Source: Candidatus Omnitrophota bacterium
GTDB taxonomy: Bacteria > Omnitrophota > Omnitrophia > Omnitrophales > JACROU01
Assembly (NCBI GenBank): GCA_016206875.1
Contig: JACQQR010000050.1
Location: forward strand, 1 to 11,862
DNA: 11,862 nucleotides
Direction: 5' to 3'
Both the position numbers and the translations under genes were made by a program. A model generated the notes under the pieces. That model ran no database searches. It worked only from the letters and a program-made list of their open reading frames with translations, and was not told where the DNA came from. Below, piece after piece: positions 1 through 7,117 of the stretch. Position 1 is the stretch's first letter. The number at the start of each line of letters is the position of its first letter.

Positions 1-1
1 G

Positions 2-97
2 ATAGAACCCAGAATGGTTAAACAGCAGCCAAAACATTATCCAGCGCTGAAAATGACAAGGGTCGAATGGCGGGCCTTATATGCCTTGGCCGCTTAA
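2..97 (+). CDS. C-terminal end of an IS4-family transposase (partial, runs off the window)
   Basis: An open frame enters at the left edge and stops at TAA 95-97, leaving about 31 residues. It contains IEPRMVKQQPKHYP and ends VEWRALYALAA. The pattern EPR-x-VK-x-x-PK-x-YP-x-L resembles the basic tail after the DDE catalytic domain in many IS4-type transposases, which cut and paste their own element. The catalytic domain would lie upstream, so it cannot be said whether the gene is intact. A motif at 101-129 just after the stop looks like an element end, which supports the reading. The family call rests on the short tail pattern only. Confidence 0.55.
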   Translation: MEPRMVKQQPKHYPALKMTRVEWRALYALAA

Positions 98-100
98 GGA

Positions 101-129
101 AGTGCCATTGGGGACGGTTCCTATTTTTG
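101..129 (+). repeat. Probable insertion-element end
   Basis: Four bases after the transposase stop lies AGTGCCATTGGGGACGGTTC followed by a T-rich run. GGGGACGGTTCC-type sequences followed by T-runs are, from general familiarity, common at borders of transposase-linked repeats. The position directly behind a transposase tail suggests the right terminal repeat of that element. The left end is outside the window, so the inverted partner cannot be checked. Confidence 0.4.
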
Positions 130-158
130 TTTGGATCATGCTGGCGTAAGGTAATCCC

Positions 159-185
159 TACAGTTGCCGTTACAGTTGCCGTTAC
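159..185 (+). repeat. 12-bp tandem duplication
   Basis: TACAGTTGCCGT occurs twice head to tail (159-170 and 171-182), followed by a further TAC. It lies directly upstream of the candidate -35 box at 190. It could be a replication-slippage duplication or a double binding site. The sequence alone does not decide. Confidence 0.7.
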
Positions 186-189
186 TTAT

Positions 190-218
190 TTGACAAGTCG
201 AACACCATGTGCCATAGT
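190..218 (+). promoter_or_regulatory. Candidate sigma-70-type promoter for the secreted protein
   Basis: A perfect TTGACA (190-195) is followed after 17 bases by CATAGT (213-218), which matches TATAAT at four positions and is preceded by TGC, an extended -10 arrangement. This leaves an untranslated leader of roughly 45 bases before the GTG at 271. It is a consensus match only; no start-site data exist here. Confidence 0.5.
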
Positions 219-270
219 TACGGCTAAATAGGTTTAAAATACTGTATGAATATGAAAGGGAATTGCTCCC

Positions 271-1899
271 GTGAAATATAAAATATCCCGGTTGTTTTTG
301 GCAATTTATTTTGCAATTTTCGGCGGAATTATTTCTCCCTCAATCAGCTTCGCAGAAGGCGGAGCGGCTCCCGTTGGACCCGTAAACGCCGCCCCCGTAA
401 CAGCTCAAACGCCCACAAAACCGGCAGACCCCGGACAGGTTCATATTTTGTCAGTAGACCAAACCGCACAGATGCCTACCACCGTTGAATTTCTGGCGGA
501 TCATAGCGGAGCGATTACCACTAATGACGAGCCGGCCTATACCCAAGATTCAGCCGGCAATATCACTATTAATGGAGACATTCTAATTGATGAAGAAGAC
601 CGTATTTTCATCAATGGCGAGTTGAGTGATTTGACTCTTGATCAGATTAATGCTGGTACGGGCTTGACCGTTTCCGGAAGCTTTACTCATAATGGCTCGC
701 CTCTTTTCCTTGGGCGGGGGTCAACGATATTTGTCGGCAGCGCCAGTCCTGTAATTGATTCGGGCGCTTCTTTAAATATTACAACCTCCGATCAAACGCT
801 CTTAAACTTCAACTCCTTCACTATAGCCGAGAGCGAAACATTTTCTTTTCGGCAGCCTACAGGAGCTACTCTCAATCTCGTCTCGAGCACACCGCTTACG
901 CTGGAGCGGCCATTAATCAGAGCCGGCTTTACTATTCAAGGATTTATCCTCCCGGCGTTTTCGCCCAATCTCAACTTGCGCTCAGACTTGGTTCAGCGCG
1001 GTGTGTCGACCCAGGGAATAAAAGCTATCACCAATTTTTATGAGGGATTGATTGCAGAAGCCGCCCCTTCCGGCGCGGTAGTATTTGCCGATCAACCCAT
1101 TTATGCATTTAATATTTTATCTGTTTCTGCCGGAACTGACGGTGTAGACCAAATAGTTCGAATTGGCACCACTTCTAATCCTTATACGAATGTACTTACC
1201 CTGGGTTTAAAGAAATTTGGACGAAACACCGTTCGAGTAGCAACGGCCGATCTTTATTCCAGCACATCGGCCTCCGGTCTTCATTTAATGCACCAGGATT
1301 ATATCTGGAATTCTTTGGGCAGCAGACTTCTCGGGACAGAAACTACAACACAAAGTAATTGGAGACGGCAGGGCAATTCTTATACTTTGCCCTCGGTGCC
1401 TGCAACTATCGAGAAAGAAACCGTAATCTATAGGAATAGTAAAAAAGCAATTGATAAACGCGTCAAAACACGTACCGAAAGAACGTTCGATTCGGAAACA
1501 GGCGCTATAATCGAATCTGTTTCCAATACAATAACGCATAAATTTTCCAGGGGATCTGTTTCGGGTATTACTGAAGTAACAGAACGGCATCAAAACAATA
1601 TTCTTCAAAGCCGCGAAACGATTCAAAAAAATAGTTTGGGTGTTCCACTGAGCAGTGAAATTCATTATTACGGACAAAACCCAAAAAGTCTTTTGACAGT
1701 GAAGAGGCGTGCCGGCACAATTTCCGGAGCAACGTATACCGAATATGATGTAAACGGCAAACCCGTAACAGTAACTGAATACCGGCCTTCTAAGGGAAAA
1801 ACAAAAATTTCGGTAACAGTTTATGAGGCTAACGGGAAAAAGAAAAGAACCTCCCGGGTAGATGCTCTTTCTATCCAGTCACTTCTTCCAATCATTTAA
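271..1899 (+). CDS. Secreted protein with a filamentous-haemagglutinin-like N-terminal segment
   Basis: The protein has 542 residues and starts at GTG 271, preceded by AAAGGGA at a suitable distance. Nearby ATGs upstream run into a stop. Residues 1-28 look like a Sec signal peptide: basic MKYKISR, a hydrophobic stretch, and a likely cut after SFA. A Pro/Ala-rich linker follows (about 29-55). Residues 95-210 are rich in short beta-type strands. LLNFNSFTIAESETFSFRQP (177-196) resembles the N-W/F-x-S-F-x-I ... F-x-QP hallmark of the TPS (haemagglutination activity) domain of two-partner secretion exoproteins. Residues 380-530 are basic and Thr/Ser-rich with loosely repeating strand-turn units such as YDVNGKPVTV and YEANGKKKR, somewhat like YD/MORN-type repeats. 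The protein is short for a haemagglutinin, and no TpsB partner is in the window. Likely role: exported surface or adhesion protein. Secretion is well supported; the TPS link is moderate; exact function is unknown. Confidence 0.7.
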   Translation: MKYKISRLFLAIYFAIFGGIISPSISFAEGGAAPVGPVNAAPVTAQTPTKPADPGQVHILSVDQTAQMPTTVEFLADHSGAITTNDEPAYTQDSAGNITINGDILIDEEDRIFINGELSDLTLDQINAGTGLTVSGSFTHNGSPLFLGRGSTIFVGSASPVIDSGASLNITTSDQTLLNFNSFTIAESETFSFRQPTGATLNLVSSTPLTLERPLIRAGFTIQGFILPAFSPNLNLRSDLVQRGVSTQGIKAITNFYEGLIAEAAPSGAVVFADQPIYAFNILSVSAGTDGVDQIVRIGTTSNPYTNVLTLGLKKFGRNTVRVATADLYSSTSASGLHLMHQDYIWNSLGSRLLGTETTTQSNWRRQGNSYTLPSVPATIEKETVIYRNSKKAIDKRVKTRTERTFDSETGAIIESVSNTITHKFSRGSVSGITEVTERHQNNILQSRETIQKNSLGVPLSSEIHYYGQNPKSLLTVKRRAGTISGATYTEYDVNGKPVTVTEYRPSKGKTKISVTVYEANGKKKRTSRVDALSIQSLLPII

Positions 1900-1931
1900 T
1901 CCGGCCTGCGAAGTTTGCAACCGTTCAGAGT

Positions 1932-1959
1932 GGGTGACAAAACAGCTACGGTCATGCAC
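1932..1959 (+). repeat. 28-bp dispersed repeat, copy 1
   Basis: GGGTGACA-(A/G)-A-(A/G)-CAGCTACGGTCATGCAC occurs here and again at 11797-11824 with only two mismatches in 28 bases. The second copy overlaps the right end of a REP doublet. This one follows the stop of the secreted-protein gene by about 30 bases with no obvious REP arm next to it. It may be the surviving edge of a decayed element. Nothing else is recognisable in 1960-2019. Confidence 0.7.
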
Positions 1960-2019
1960 TCTCCCCTTCCAAATACTTTAGTTTTTGAAAAGAGACCGAT
2001 TACGGGTTAGGCTTGAGTC

Positions 2020-2148
2020 AAGGTGAATCAAAGTGACAGTCACTGAAGTGACAGTCACCTGATTCAGAAGTGACTGTCACCTTTGGTGACTGTCACTTTT
2101 TTTGAATAGGTGACAGTCACTGAAGTGACAGTCACCTTGGTTCGCCTT
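2020..2148 (+). repeat. Palindrome cluster: six GTGACWGTCAC units
   Basis: Six 11-bp palindromes GTGAC(A/T)GTCAC lie at 2033, 2048, 2070, 2086, 2110 and 2125. The first pair has the A centre, the second pair is the inverted T form, and the third pair is A again. The block is bounded by AAGGTGAATCAA (2020-2031) and TTGGTTCGCCTT (2137-2148), which are inverted repeats matching at 10 of 12 positions. It ends five bases before the ribosome-binding site of the next gene. It looks like a compact non-coding repeat element; an array of protein-binding sites is also possible. Confidence 0.75.
2030..2103 (+). terminator. Terminator-like hairpin with T-run
   Basis: Bases 2030-2043 pair with 2086-2099 and bases 2048-2058 pair with 2070-2080. 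This gives two stacked helices separated by a small internal loop, with an 11-base apical loop. Seven Ts (2097-2103) follow. The shape fits a Rho-independent terminator for the upstream gene, but the stem is part of a repeat cluster, so termination may be incidental. Confidence 0.4.
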
Positions 2149-2163
2149 GCGTAGGAGAAAGAG

Positions 2164-3285
2164 ATGACCCGTATTCTTGTTGCCCATGCATTCACTTCTT
2201 TCGGAGCCGCTGAACGGCTCGTGCTTTCCTTTGCTTCACTTCCATCCGATGAATTTCAGGTGACAATCGCTAGTTCGCCTAACACGAGCGGCCGCTTGTA
2301 TGAATACGCCTCCAAGCAAAAGATTCGCTGTGTGAGGACGCATCTCGAGGAATGTGTCGGCTCGTGGAACTTATTGAAACAGCTGAGACTTGTATGGAAT
2401 CAAATTTTTCTTACTTTTGAATATTTAAAAATCATCCGCAAATATTCCATCGATATCATTCAAGTTCATTCCTTATCCGCTTGTGTGCAAATGCTTCCGG
2501 TACGGCTCTTATCTAAAAAGCCCTTGTTTTGGGTGGTGCAGGAAACGCTGCCCATCCGGCGCTTTCCAAGGTTTGTATTCTCCGCTCTGTCTTTGTTTGT
2601 TGATAAATTTCTTTCGGTTTCCAGATATGTGGCCAGAAATATCCGGATTTCCGGCATTCTACGCAACAAAGTGGAGCCAATTCCTGTAGGCATTTTGCAA
2701 CATGAGACCGCTTCCGAGTTAGACACAATAAAAAAGTTTAAATCAGTTGCCCTCGTTCTTTATGGAAATAATCCGCATGTCGTTGATTCTTTGATACAAG
2801 CGATACGGCTGGTGTATTTGGAGTTCGAGCATGTGAAATTTTTTATTTTGCCTTCTGCGGGTCCTGCGCAAAGTTTGAGTGAAAAAATGAAGCAATCGAT
2901 TCCCGGTTTAAAATTAGGTAGAATAGGGGAGATTTCCGAAATCAGCTCGATGGATCTCCTCATCTACACCGGGGTGCGTGTGCCGTTTCCTTTTGAGGCG
3001 CTGGAAGCGATGGCTGTGGGTGTTCCTTGTGTGGCCAATCACAGCGGGGCGGTTCCTGAAATTGTTGTTGATAGAAAAACCGGCATTTTGACGGCGCCTC
3101 AAGACTCTCGTTCGCTGGCTAAGGCGGTCACCGAGTTATTGTCCGATGAGCCGTTACGGGCTCAGATGGGCAGAGAGGCAAGAAAGCGGGCGCTTCAACG
3201 TTACCGGTTGGAAGATCAAGCTTTTGGCATGGAACAAATTTATCACGAGTCGGGTTTACGAAAAAAGCAACTCACACCTTATTAA
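2164..3285 (+). CDS. GT4-type glycosyltransferase
   Basis: The protein has 373 residues. ATG 2164 has a strong ribosome-binding site (AGGAG, 2153-2157). The fold reads as a GT-B retaining enzyme that moves a sugar from a nucleotide donor onto a glycan or lipid acceptor at the cytoplasmic membrane face. The N-terminal half contains IIQVHS (98-103) and SVSRYVARNI (151-160), both typical of the family. The C-terminal donor domain contains VPFPFEALEAMAVGVP (273-288), then GAVPEIV, a TG turn, and a DSRSLAKAVTELL stretch ending in an MG-x-EAR-x-R helix and the usual ..RY.. tail. In the EX7E motif the first Glu appears to be Val273 while the second (Glu281) is kept. A second glycosyltransferase follows after a REP doublet, suggesting shared work on a surface polysaccharide. 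Donor and acceptor cannot be read. Confidence 0.85.
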   Translation: MTRILVAHAFTSFGAAERLVLSFASLPSDEFQVTIASSPNTSGRLYEYASKQKIRCVRTHLEECVGSWNLLKQLRLVWNQIFLTFEYLKIIRKYSIDIIQVHSLSACVQMLPVRLLSKKPLFWVVQETLPIRRFPRFVFSALSLFVDKFLSVSRYVARNIRISGILRNKVEPIPVGILQHETASELDTIKKFKSVALVLYGNNPHVVDSLIQAIRLVYLEFEHVKFFILPSAGPAQSLSEKMKQSIPGLKLGRIGEISEISSMDLLIYTGVRVPFPFEALEAMAVGVPCVANHSGAVPEIVVDRKTGILTAPQDSRSLAKAVTELLSDEPLRAQMGREARKRALQRYRLEDQAFGMEQIYHESGLRKKQLTPY

Positions 3286-3293
3286 GAGAAATT

Positions 3294-3376
3294 TGTCATT
3301 CCCGCGGAAGCGGGAATCCAGTGACTTTTGCTACGCAATTCGAAGTCACTGGACCCCCGCTTTCGCGGGGGTGACA
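3294..3376 (+). repeat. REP doublet (inverted pair), copy A
   Basis: Two palindromes face each other. The left arm contains ATTCCCGC-GGAA-GCGGGAAT preceded by TGTC, then CCAGTGACTTTT. The right arm reads AAGTCACTGG, then ACCCCCGC-TTTC-GCGGGGGT and GACA. The same layout recurs at 9306-9397 and 11718-11804. This copy begins eight bases after the stop codon of the first glycosyltransferase and fills most of the 144-base gap to the next gene. Reading through it would add a false N-terminal extension containing DPRFRGGDK to the next gene. Confidence 0.9.
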
Positions 3377-3429
3377 AACCATGCGTAAACTTACCGAACA
3401 GGGTAATCGCTAAAAGCTCACGGTCAAGC

Positions 3430-4473
3430 ATGAAAATATTAGTGATCAGTAAAAAAGTTTCCCGTCCTGAATACCATCAAAAATTGGCGGCCTTATCACA
3501 AAACCGATCGGATATTCAAGTGCGTATTTTGGCCCCTTCGTTTATCAACGATTTCAAAGAAGGGTTCAAATTTTATCCGGATATTTTATGGGTGGATGAA
3601 GACCCCAGCCGCTTTGAAGTCACGAAATGGCTTCTGTTACGAAGAATGTTTATGCCATGGTCGCGCGTTGTCGCTTCGGCGGAGGATAATTTCTTTAGGC
3701 GCTTTCATTCCCTCCGCCGGTTTTGGGAGCGATTTAATTATCAATATCTTGACGGCATTATTTCCTCGGGGAAAACAGTGACCGATATGCTGCTGCGAAA
3801 ACGGTTTGCCGGAAAAATAGCGGAAATCGCCGGCTTTAATTTGCCGCTTGGAAAAGAGCTGCCGGAGACGAAGAGCTCAGTGCTGCCCGCCGGTCAAGAA
3901 GCGGCTAATGTAAAGGAATCTCTGGGATTGCAGTTTAAGGTTTTGGGGTATGCGGGCGCTTTACGGGAAGAAAACGGGCTGGAATGGCTGATGGAATGCG
4001 TGGCAAAACTTCCTGTTAATTTGAGCCTGCTTTTTGTGGGGCGGGGTCCTTTGGAATTCCGGCTTCGCGCTTTGGCAGGTGACTTGGGTATGTCCTCGCG
4101 CCTTAAGATAATTTATGATGCCCAAGACGGCGCCTACGCTCAGTATTTTCCCGCGATGGATTTTATCGTGTTCCCTTCTTTATCTACGCCTGCGTGGCGG
4201 GAGCCTTTCAATGAAGTGTTGTTTAGAGCCATGAAAGAGGGGATTCCCGTCATTGCCGCAAATACCGGCGAAATTCCTTACGAGGCCGGGGACGGGGCCT
4301 TGCTCATTGCGGAGCATGACGACAGCGCTTTGGGACAAGCCATTAACCGGATTCTGACGGATCCGGCATTCCGCGAAGAATTGATTCAAAAAGGAAAATC
4401 GCGTGCCGCCCAATTTAATCTTGAACATTTCAGCGCCTCCCTCATTGAGTTTTTCAAAGAAATATTAAAATAA
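3430..4473 (+). CDS. GT4-type glycosyltransferase, divergent
   Basis: The protein has 347 residues with the start placed at ATG 3430 (MKILVISKK), a normal first strand of a GT-B fold. An in-frame ATG at 3328 would add 34 residues translated largely from the REP doublet and is rejected. The ribosome-binding site is weak. The C-terminal domain contains GYAGALREENGLEWLME (173-189), FVGRGPLE (202-209), DFIVFPS (244-250) and EPFNEVLFRAMKEGIPVIA (258-276), then NTGEIPYEAGDGALL. These match the GT4 donor-binding region. In EX7E, Glu258 is present but the second Glu is Arg266. The N-terminal half is poorly conserved, consistent with acceptor specificity. It probably works with the glycosyltransferase upstream; the sugar and acceptor are unknown. 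Confidence 0.8.
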   Translation: MKILVISKKVSRPEYHQKLAALSQNRSDIQVRILAPSFINDFKEGFKFYPDILWVDEDPSRFEVTKWLLLRRMFMPWSRVVASAEDNFFRRFHSLRRFWERFNYQYLDGIISSGKTVTDMLLRKRFAGKIAEIAGFNLPLGKELPETKSSVLPAGQEAANVKESLGLQFKVLGYAGALREENGLEWLMECVAKLPVNLSLLFVGRGPLEFRLRALAGDLGMSSRLKIIYDAQDGAYAQYFPAMDFIVFPSLSTPAWREPFNEVLFRAMKEGIPVIAANTGEIPYEAGDGALLIAEHDDSALGQAINRILTDPAFREELIQKGKSRAAQFNLEHFSASLIEFFKEILK

Positions 4474-4552
4474 TTTCTTGGTAAATTAAGGCCTTGAGAG
4501 TTATGATTCCTGTAGTTCTATTACAACTGAATTGTTGCAAAATGAATAATGT

Positions 4553-4596
4553 TGTCACCCCCTGAACGCGCCCGCTGAGGCGGGCGCGGAATGACA
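4553..4596 (+). repeat. Single REP palindrome, GC-rich core
   Basis: The unit runs from TGTCACCCCC to GGAATGACA around a strong GCGCCCGC-TGAG-GCGGGCGC hairpin. Read on the other strand, its first 26 bases are identical to 10628-10653, a copy inside purL. It lies 25 bases before the tRNA gene. The hairpin has no T-run, so it is not an obvious terminator. Confidence 0.85.
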
Positions 4597-4621
4597 GGCT
4601 ATTGTTATGCCGTAGTAGAAA

Positions 4622-4697
4622 GGCCCCTTCGTCTAGTGGCCTAGGACGCCTGGTTCTCAGCCAGGTAACACGGGTTCGACTCCCGTAGGGGCTACCA
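4622..4697 (+). tRNA. tRNA-Glu (anticodon CTC), CCA encoded
   Basis: The 76-base cloverleaf closes well. The acceptor GGCCCCT pairs with AGGGGCT (one G-T pair), the D-arm is GTC...GAC, the anticodon stem is CCTGG/CCAGG with loop TTCTCAG, and the T-arm is CGGGTTCGACTCCCG. The anticodon CTC at 4656-4658 reads GAG codons. A3' A-CCA is encoded (4694-4697). It sits between a REP palindrome and the acyltransferase start codon, six bases away, so the two are probably on one transcript. A possible -10 box AATAAT (4545-4550) is upstream, but no convincing -35 accompanies it. Confidence 0.97.
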
Positions 4698-4703
4698 TTT
4701 TGG

Positions 4704-5732
4704 ATGAGCCAAACCCATAAAGATCAATCCATTGAAACGCTGCGTGGCATCGCCATTCTATTGGTGGTAGCCGGCTATATTATTCATGACGATTTAGCTC
4801 GCGGAGTGGACGATTCTTCCGTGGCCTCTGCGTTTCGTTTTCTCTACTATATTTTTACTCCGATTCGCATGCCGCTTTTTACCGTAATTTCGGCCTATTT
4901 ATACGCGGCCTCGCCGGCCGCGCGCGGGACATTTCAGAAACTGGTTTTCGGAAAAGCGCGGCGCATCATGATTCCGTTTGCCGTAGTTTCTACAATTCAA
5001 TACGCCTTTTTTTCCGTAGTTTCTTTTGGTGAACATCAGCCGCTGGCCGAAATTTATAAAATTTACTTTGTGCCTTACGAACAAATGTGGTTTTTGTATT
5101 CAGTATTCTGGATTTTTATTTTGGTGGGCATTCTCGATTCGCTTAAATTATTGGCGACGATCCAGCGCTGGCTTGTTTTTCTGGCAGTATCTTTATTGTT
5201 CCATGTGGCTTTTGAACCCACCAAGCTCTTTTCCATTTACGGAGTTAATTATCTATTGCCCTTTTTCCTTTTAGGATACGGGCTTCGCCGTTTTCCGGAG
5301 GCGCTTTTTTCACGCCGTACTATTTCTATTTTTTCTGTCACCTCACTCGCGGCCTATGCCGTTTATATCTTTTGTTTCATAACGCCTCTACCGGGTGAAT
5401 GGGTGAAGCTCTATCAAATATTAGGTGTGTTGATTTCCATCACCGCTGTGCCCCTATTTTTTTATTTCCGCAAAACCGTTTCATGGCTGGCCTGGATTGG
5501 GTCTTATGCCTTTGGCATTTATTTATTCAATAAATTGGCGGTAGTGCCGGCTGATAGGTTGCTGGATTTTTCTCATTGGCATCAAACCGTAATTGTCTTC
5601 GGATTGCAATGGATCACTGCCATCGTGTTTGCAATTGCGATTCAAAAATTGATGGGGCAATTTGACGTTACCCGCCGGTTTGTGCTGGGGCTTAAGAAAA
5701 AAACCGGGGGTCAGGATGCCCTGGCAGCATAA
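4704..5732 (+). CDS. AT3-family membrane acyltransferase
   Basis: The protein has 342 residues and about ten hydrophobic segments, with a positively charged tail. The family (Acyl_transf_3) O-acylates sugars of LPS, capsule or other glycans at the inner membrane, which fits the two glycosyltransferases upstream. Supporting motifs are SIETLRGIAILLVV (9-22) in the first membrane segment, RMPLF (55-59) with the family Arg, WFLYSVFW (129-136), and SYAFGIYLFN (267-276) near the end. The usual RGIAxLLVVxxH histidine position appears to be Tyr25 (codon TAT), with a His three residues later at 28; this may affect activity. ATG 4704 comes six bases after the tRNA. The only Shine-Dalgarno-like bases are AGGGG within the tRNA acceptor strand. 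Family assignment is firm; substrate is unknown. Confidence 0.88.
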   Translation: MSQTHKDQSIETLRGIAILLVVAGYIIHDDLARGVDDSSVASAFRFLYYIFTPIRMPLFTVISAYLYAASPAARGTFQKLVFGKARRIMIPFAVVSTIQYAFFSVVSFGEHQPLAEIYKIYFVPYEQMWFLYSVFWIFILVGILDSLKLLATIQRWLVFLAVSLLFHVAFEPTKLFSIYGVNYLLPFFLLGYGLRRFPEALFSRRTISIFSVTSLAAYAVYIFCFITPLPGEWVKLYQILGVLISITAVPLFFYFRKTVSWLAWIGSYAFGIYLFNKLAVVPADRLLDFSHWHQTVIVFGLQWITAIVFAIAIQKLMGQFDVTRRFVLGLKKKTGGQDALAA

Positions 5733-5742
5733 TTTTTAGTAG

Positions 5743-5771
5743 TTTACAAATTATATCCTGAGCGGTATCTT
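5743..5771 (+). promoter_or_regulatory. Candidate promoter for the purine run
   Basis: TTTACA (5743-5748), five of six to the -35 consensus, is separated by 17 bases from TATCTT (5766-5771), four of six to the -10 consensus. It would give a short leader before purB at 5795. The 62-base gap is too short for a purine riboswitch, and none is visible. It could be the operon promoter, but transcription from upstream is also possible. Confidence 0.4.
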
Positions 5772-5794
5772 GGAATTTTCCCTGGAGAGGTTTT

Positions 5795-7117
5795 ATGATT
5801 ATTCGATACACCCGCCCCCAAATGGGTCAAATCTGGACAGAAGAAAACAAGTTTAAAACCTGGCTTGAGGTGGAACTGGCTGTTGTCGAAGCGCAGGCAA
5901 AATTAGGTATCATTCCCAAAGACATTCCTTCCAAACTGAGAAGTAAAACAAAAAATTTCAAATTTGATGTAGCCCGCATTCAAGAAATTGAGCGTACCGT
6001 AAAACATGATGTCATTGCCTTTTTAACTTATGCCAATGAAGAGATGGGGCCGGAAGGCCGCTGGATTCATTTCGGCATGACTTCTTCCGATGTGCTCGAT
6101 ACGGGGTTGGCTTTGCAAATCAAAGAGGCCTCCCAACTTTTGATGGGGGATGTCAAACGTTTGATTCGCGCGCTCGGTAAAAAGGCGCGCGCACATAAAT
6201 TCACGTTAATGGTGGGGCGCAGTCACGGAGTTCATGCCGAGCCCATCACCTTTGGCCTCAAGATGGCGCTTTTTTATGCGGAGTTCCAGCGGAATCTTGA
6301 GCGGTTGGAAGAAGCTGCGCGGCAAATCGCCTTCGGAAAAATTTCCGGAGCGGTCGGGACCTTTGCCAATATCCCGCCGGAAGTGGAAGAAGCAGCGCTC
6401 CAAGGGTTGGGTTTAGAGCCGGCGCCTATTTCAACACAAATTATTCAGCGTGACCGCCATGCCTATTTTATGGCCGCCTTAGCCGTGACTGCCGGATCGC
6501 TTGAGAAATTGGCCACAGAAATCCGGCTTCTTCAAAAAACAGAAACGTTAGAAGTGGAAGAATTATTCGCCAAAGGCCAAAAAGGCTCTTCGGCCATGCC
6601 GCACAAACGAAATCCTGTCTCTTGCGAGCGCGTGGCGGGGCTGGCGCGCCTCATTCGCGGCTATGCCCAGGCCGCGCTGGAGAACCAGGCGCTGTGGCAT
6701 GAGCGCGATATCACACATTCTTCCGTGGAGCGCGTCATTTTTCCTGACGCTACGATAGCGCTCGATTTCATGCTTTCGGAGATGACCACGATCATCGAAA
6801 ATTTGGTGGTCAACAAAGACAATATGAAGAAGAATTTGGAACTTATGCGAGGCATGGTGTTCTCGCAAGGGCTTCTTCTGGAGTTGGTGAAAAAAGGGCT
6901 CACGCGGGAAGAAGGGTATAAAATGGTTCAAGAAAGTGCGGCGAAGGTGTGGGACAAAAGCGCAGACTTGAAATCGGTGGTGCTCAAAAGCGCTTCAATG
7001 ACCCAATACTTAAGTAAAAAAGAAATTGAAAATATTTTTGATTACGATTATCACACGAAAAATGTGGATGCAATTTTCAAACGGCTTCGCCTATCTTCTG
7101 AGCGAAGCGAAGAATGA
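5795..7117 (+). CDS. purB: Adenylosuccinate lyase
   Basis: The 440-residue protein starts at ATG 5795 behind GGAGAGG. The enzyme removes fumarate twice in purine synthesis: from SAICAR to give AICAR, and from adenylosuccinate to give AMP. It is a soluble tetramer of the fumarase/aspartase superfamily. Conserved blocks are present: KHDVIAFL (70-77) with the catalytic-region His, TSSDV (96-100), GRSHGVHAEP (141-150) with the second catalytic His, and the signature GSSAMPHKRNP (264-274) carrying the mobile-loop serine. Length is normal for the short bacterial form. The last residues, LSSERSEE, are encoded by a repeat-like sequence that runs past the stop (7084-7119), so the tail may be repeat-derived. 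It leads a co-directional purine cluster, with purC starting eight bases after its stop. Confidence 0.97.
   Translation: MIIRYTRPQMGQIWTEENKFKTWLEVELAVVEAQAKLGIIPKDIPSKLRSKTKNFKFDVARIQEIERTVKHDVIAFLTYANEEMGPEGRWIHFGMTSSDVLDTGLALQIKEASQLLMGDVKRLIRALGKKARAHKFTLMVGRSHGVHAEPITFGLKMALFYAEFQRNLERLEEAARQIAFGKISGAVGTFANIPPEVEEAALQGLGLEPAPISTQIIQRDRHAYFMAALAVTAGSLEKLATEIRLLQKTETLEVEELFAKGQKGSSAMPHKRNPVSCERVAGLARLIRGYAQAALENQALWHERDITHSSVERVIFPDATIALDFMLSEMTTIIENLVVNKDNMKKNLELMRGMVFSQGLLLELVKKGLTREEGYKMVQESAAKVWDKSADLKSVVLKSASMTQYLSKKEIENIFDYDYHTKNVDAIFKRLRLSSERSEE

Noticed and set aside
1285..1677. 130-residue open frame on the minus strand
   Set aside because: It is opposite the secreted-protein gene, Cys/Phe-rich with no recognisable motif, and fits an antisense shadow.
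2020..2148. CRISPR-like array
   Set aside because: The repeats are short palindromes in alternating orientation with 4 to 13 base gaps, not regularly spaced direct repeats with unique spacers, and no cas genes are present.
3328..3429. Longer start for the second glycosyltransferase at ATG 3328
   Set aside because: The extra 34 residues are mostly translated from a REP arm (DPRFRGGDK), and the normal first GT-B strand begins at ATG 3430.
5733..5794. Purine riboswitch before purB
   Set aside because: The gap is only 62 bases and shows no three-helix purine aptamer.
6563..6931. 122-residue open frame on the minus strand
   Set aside because: It lies fully within purB, has no recognisable family features and no ribosome-binding context; it is a by-product of purB codon use.
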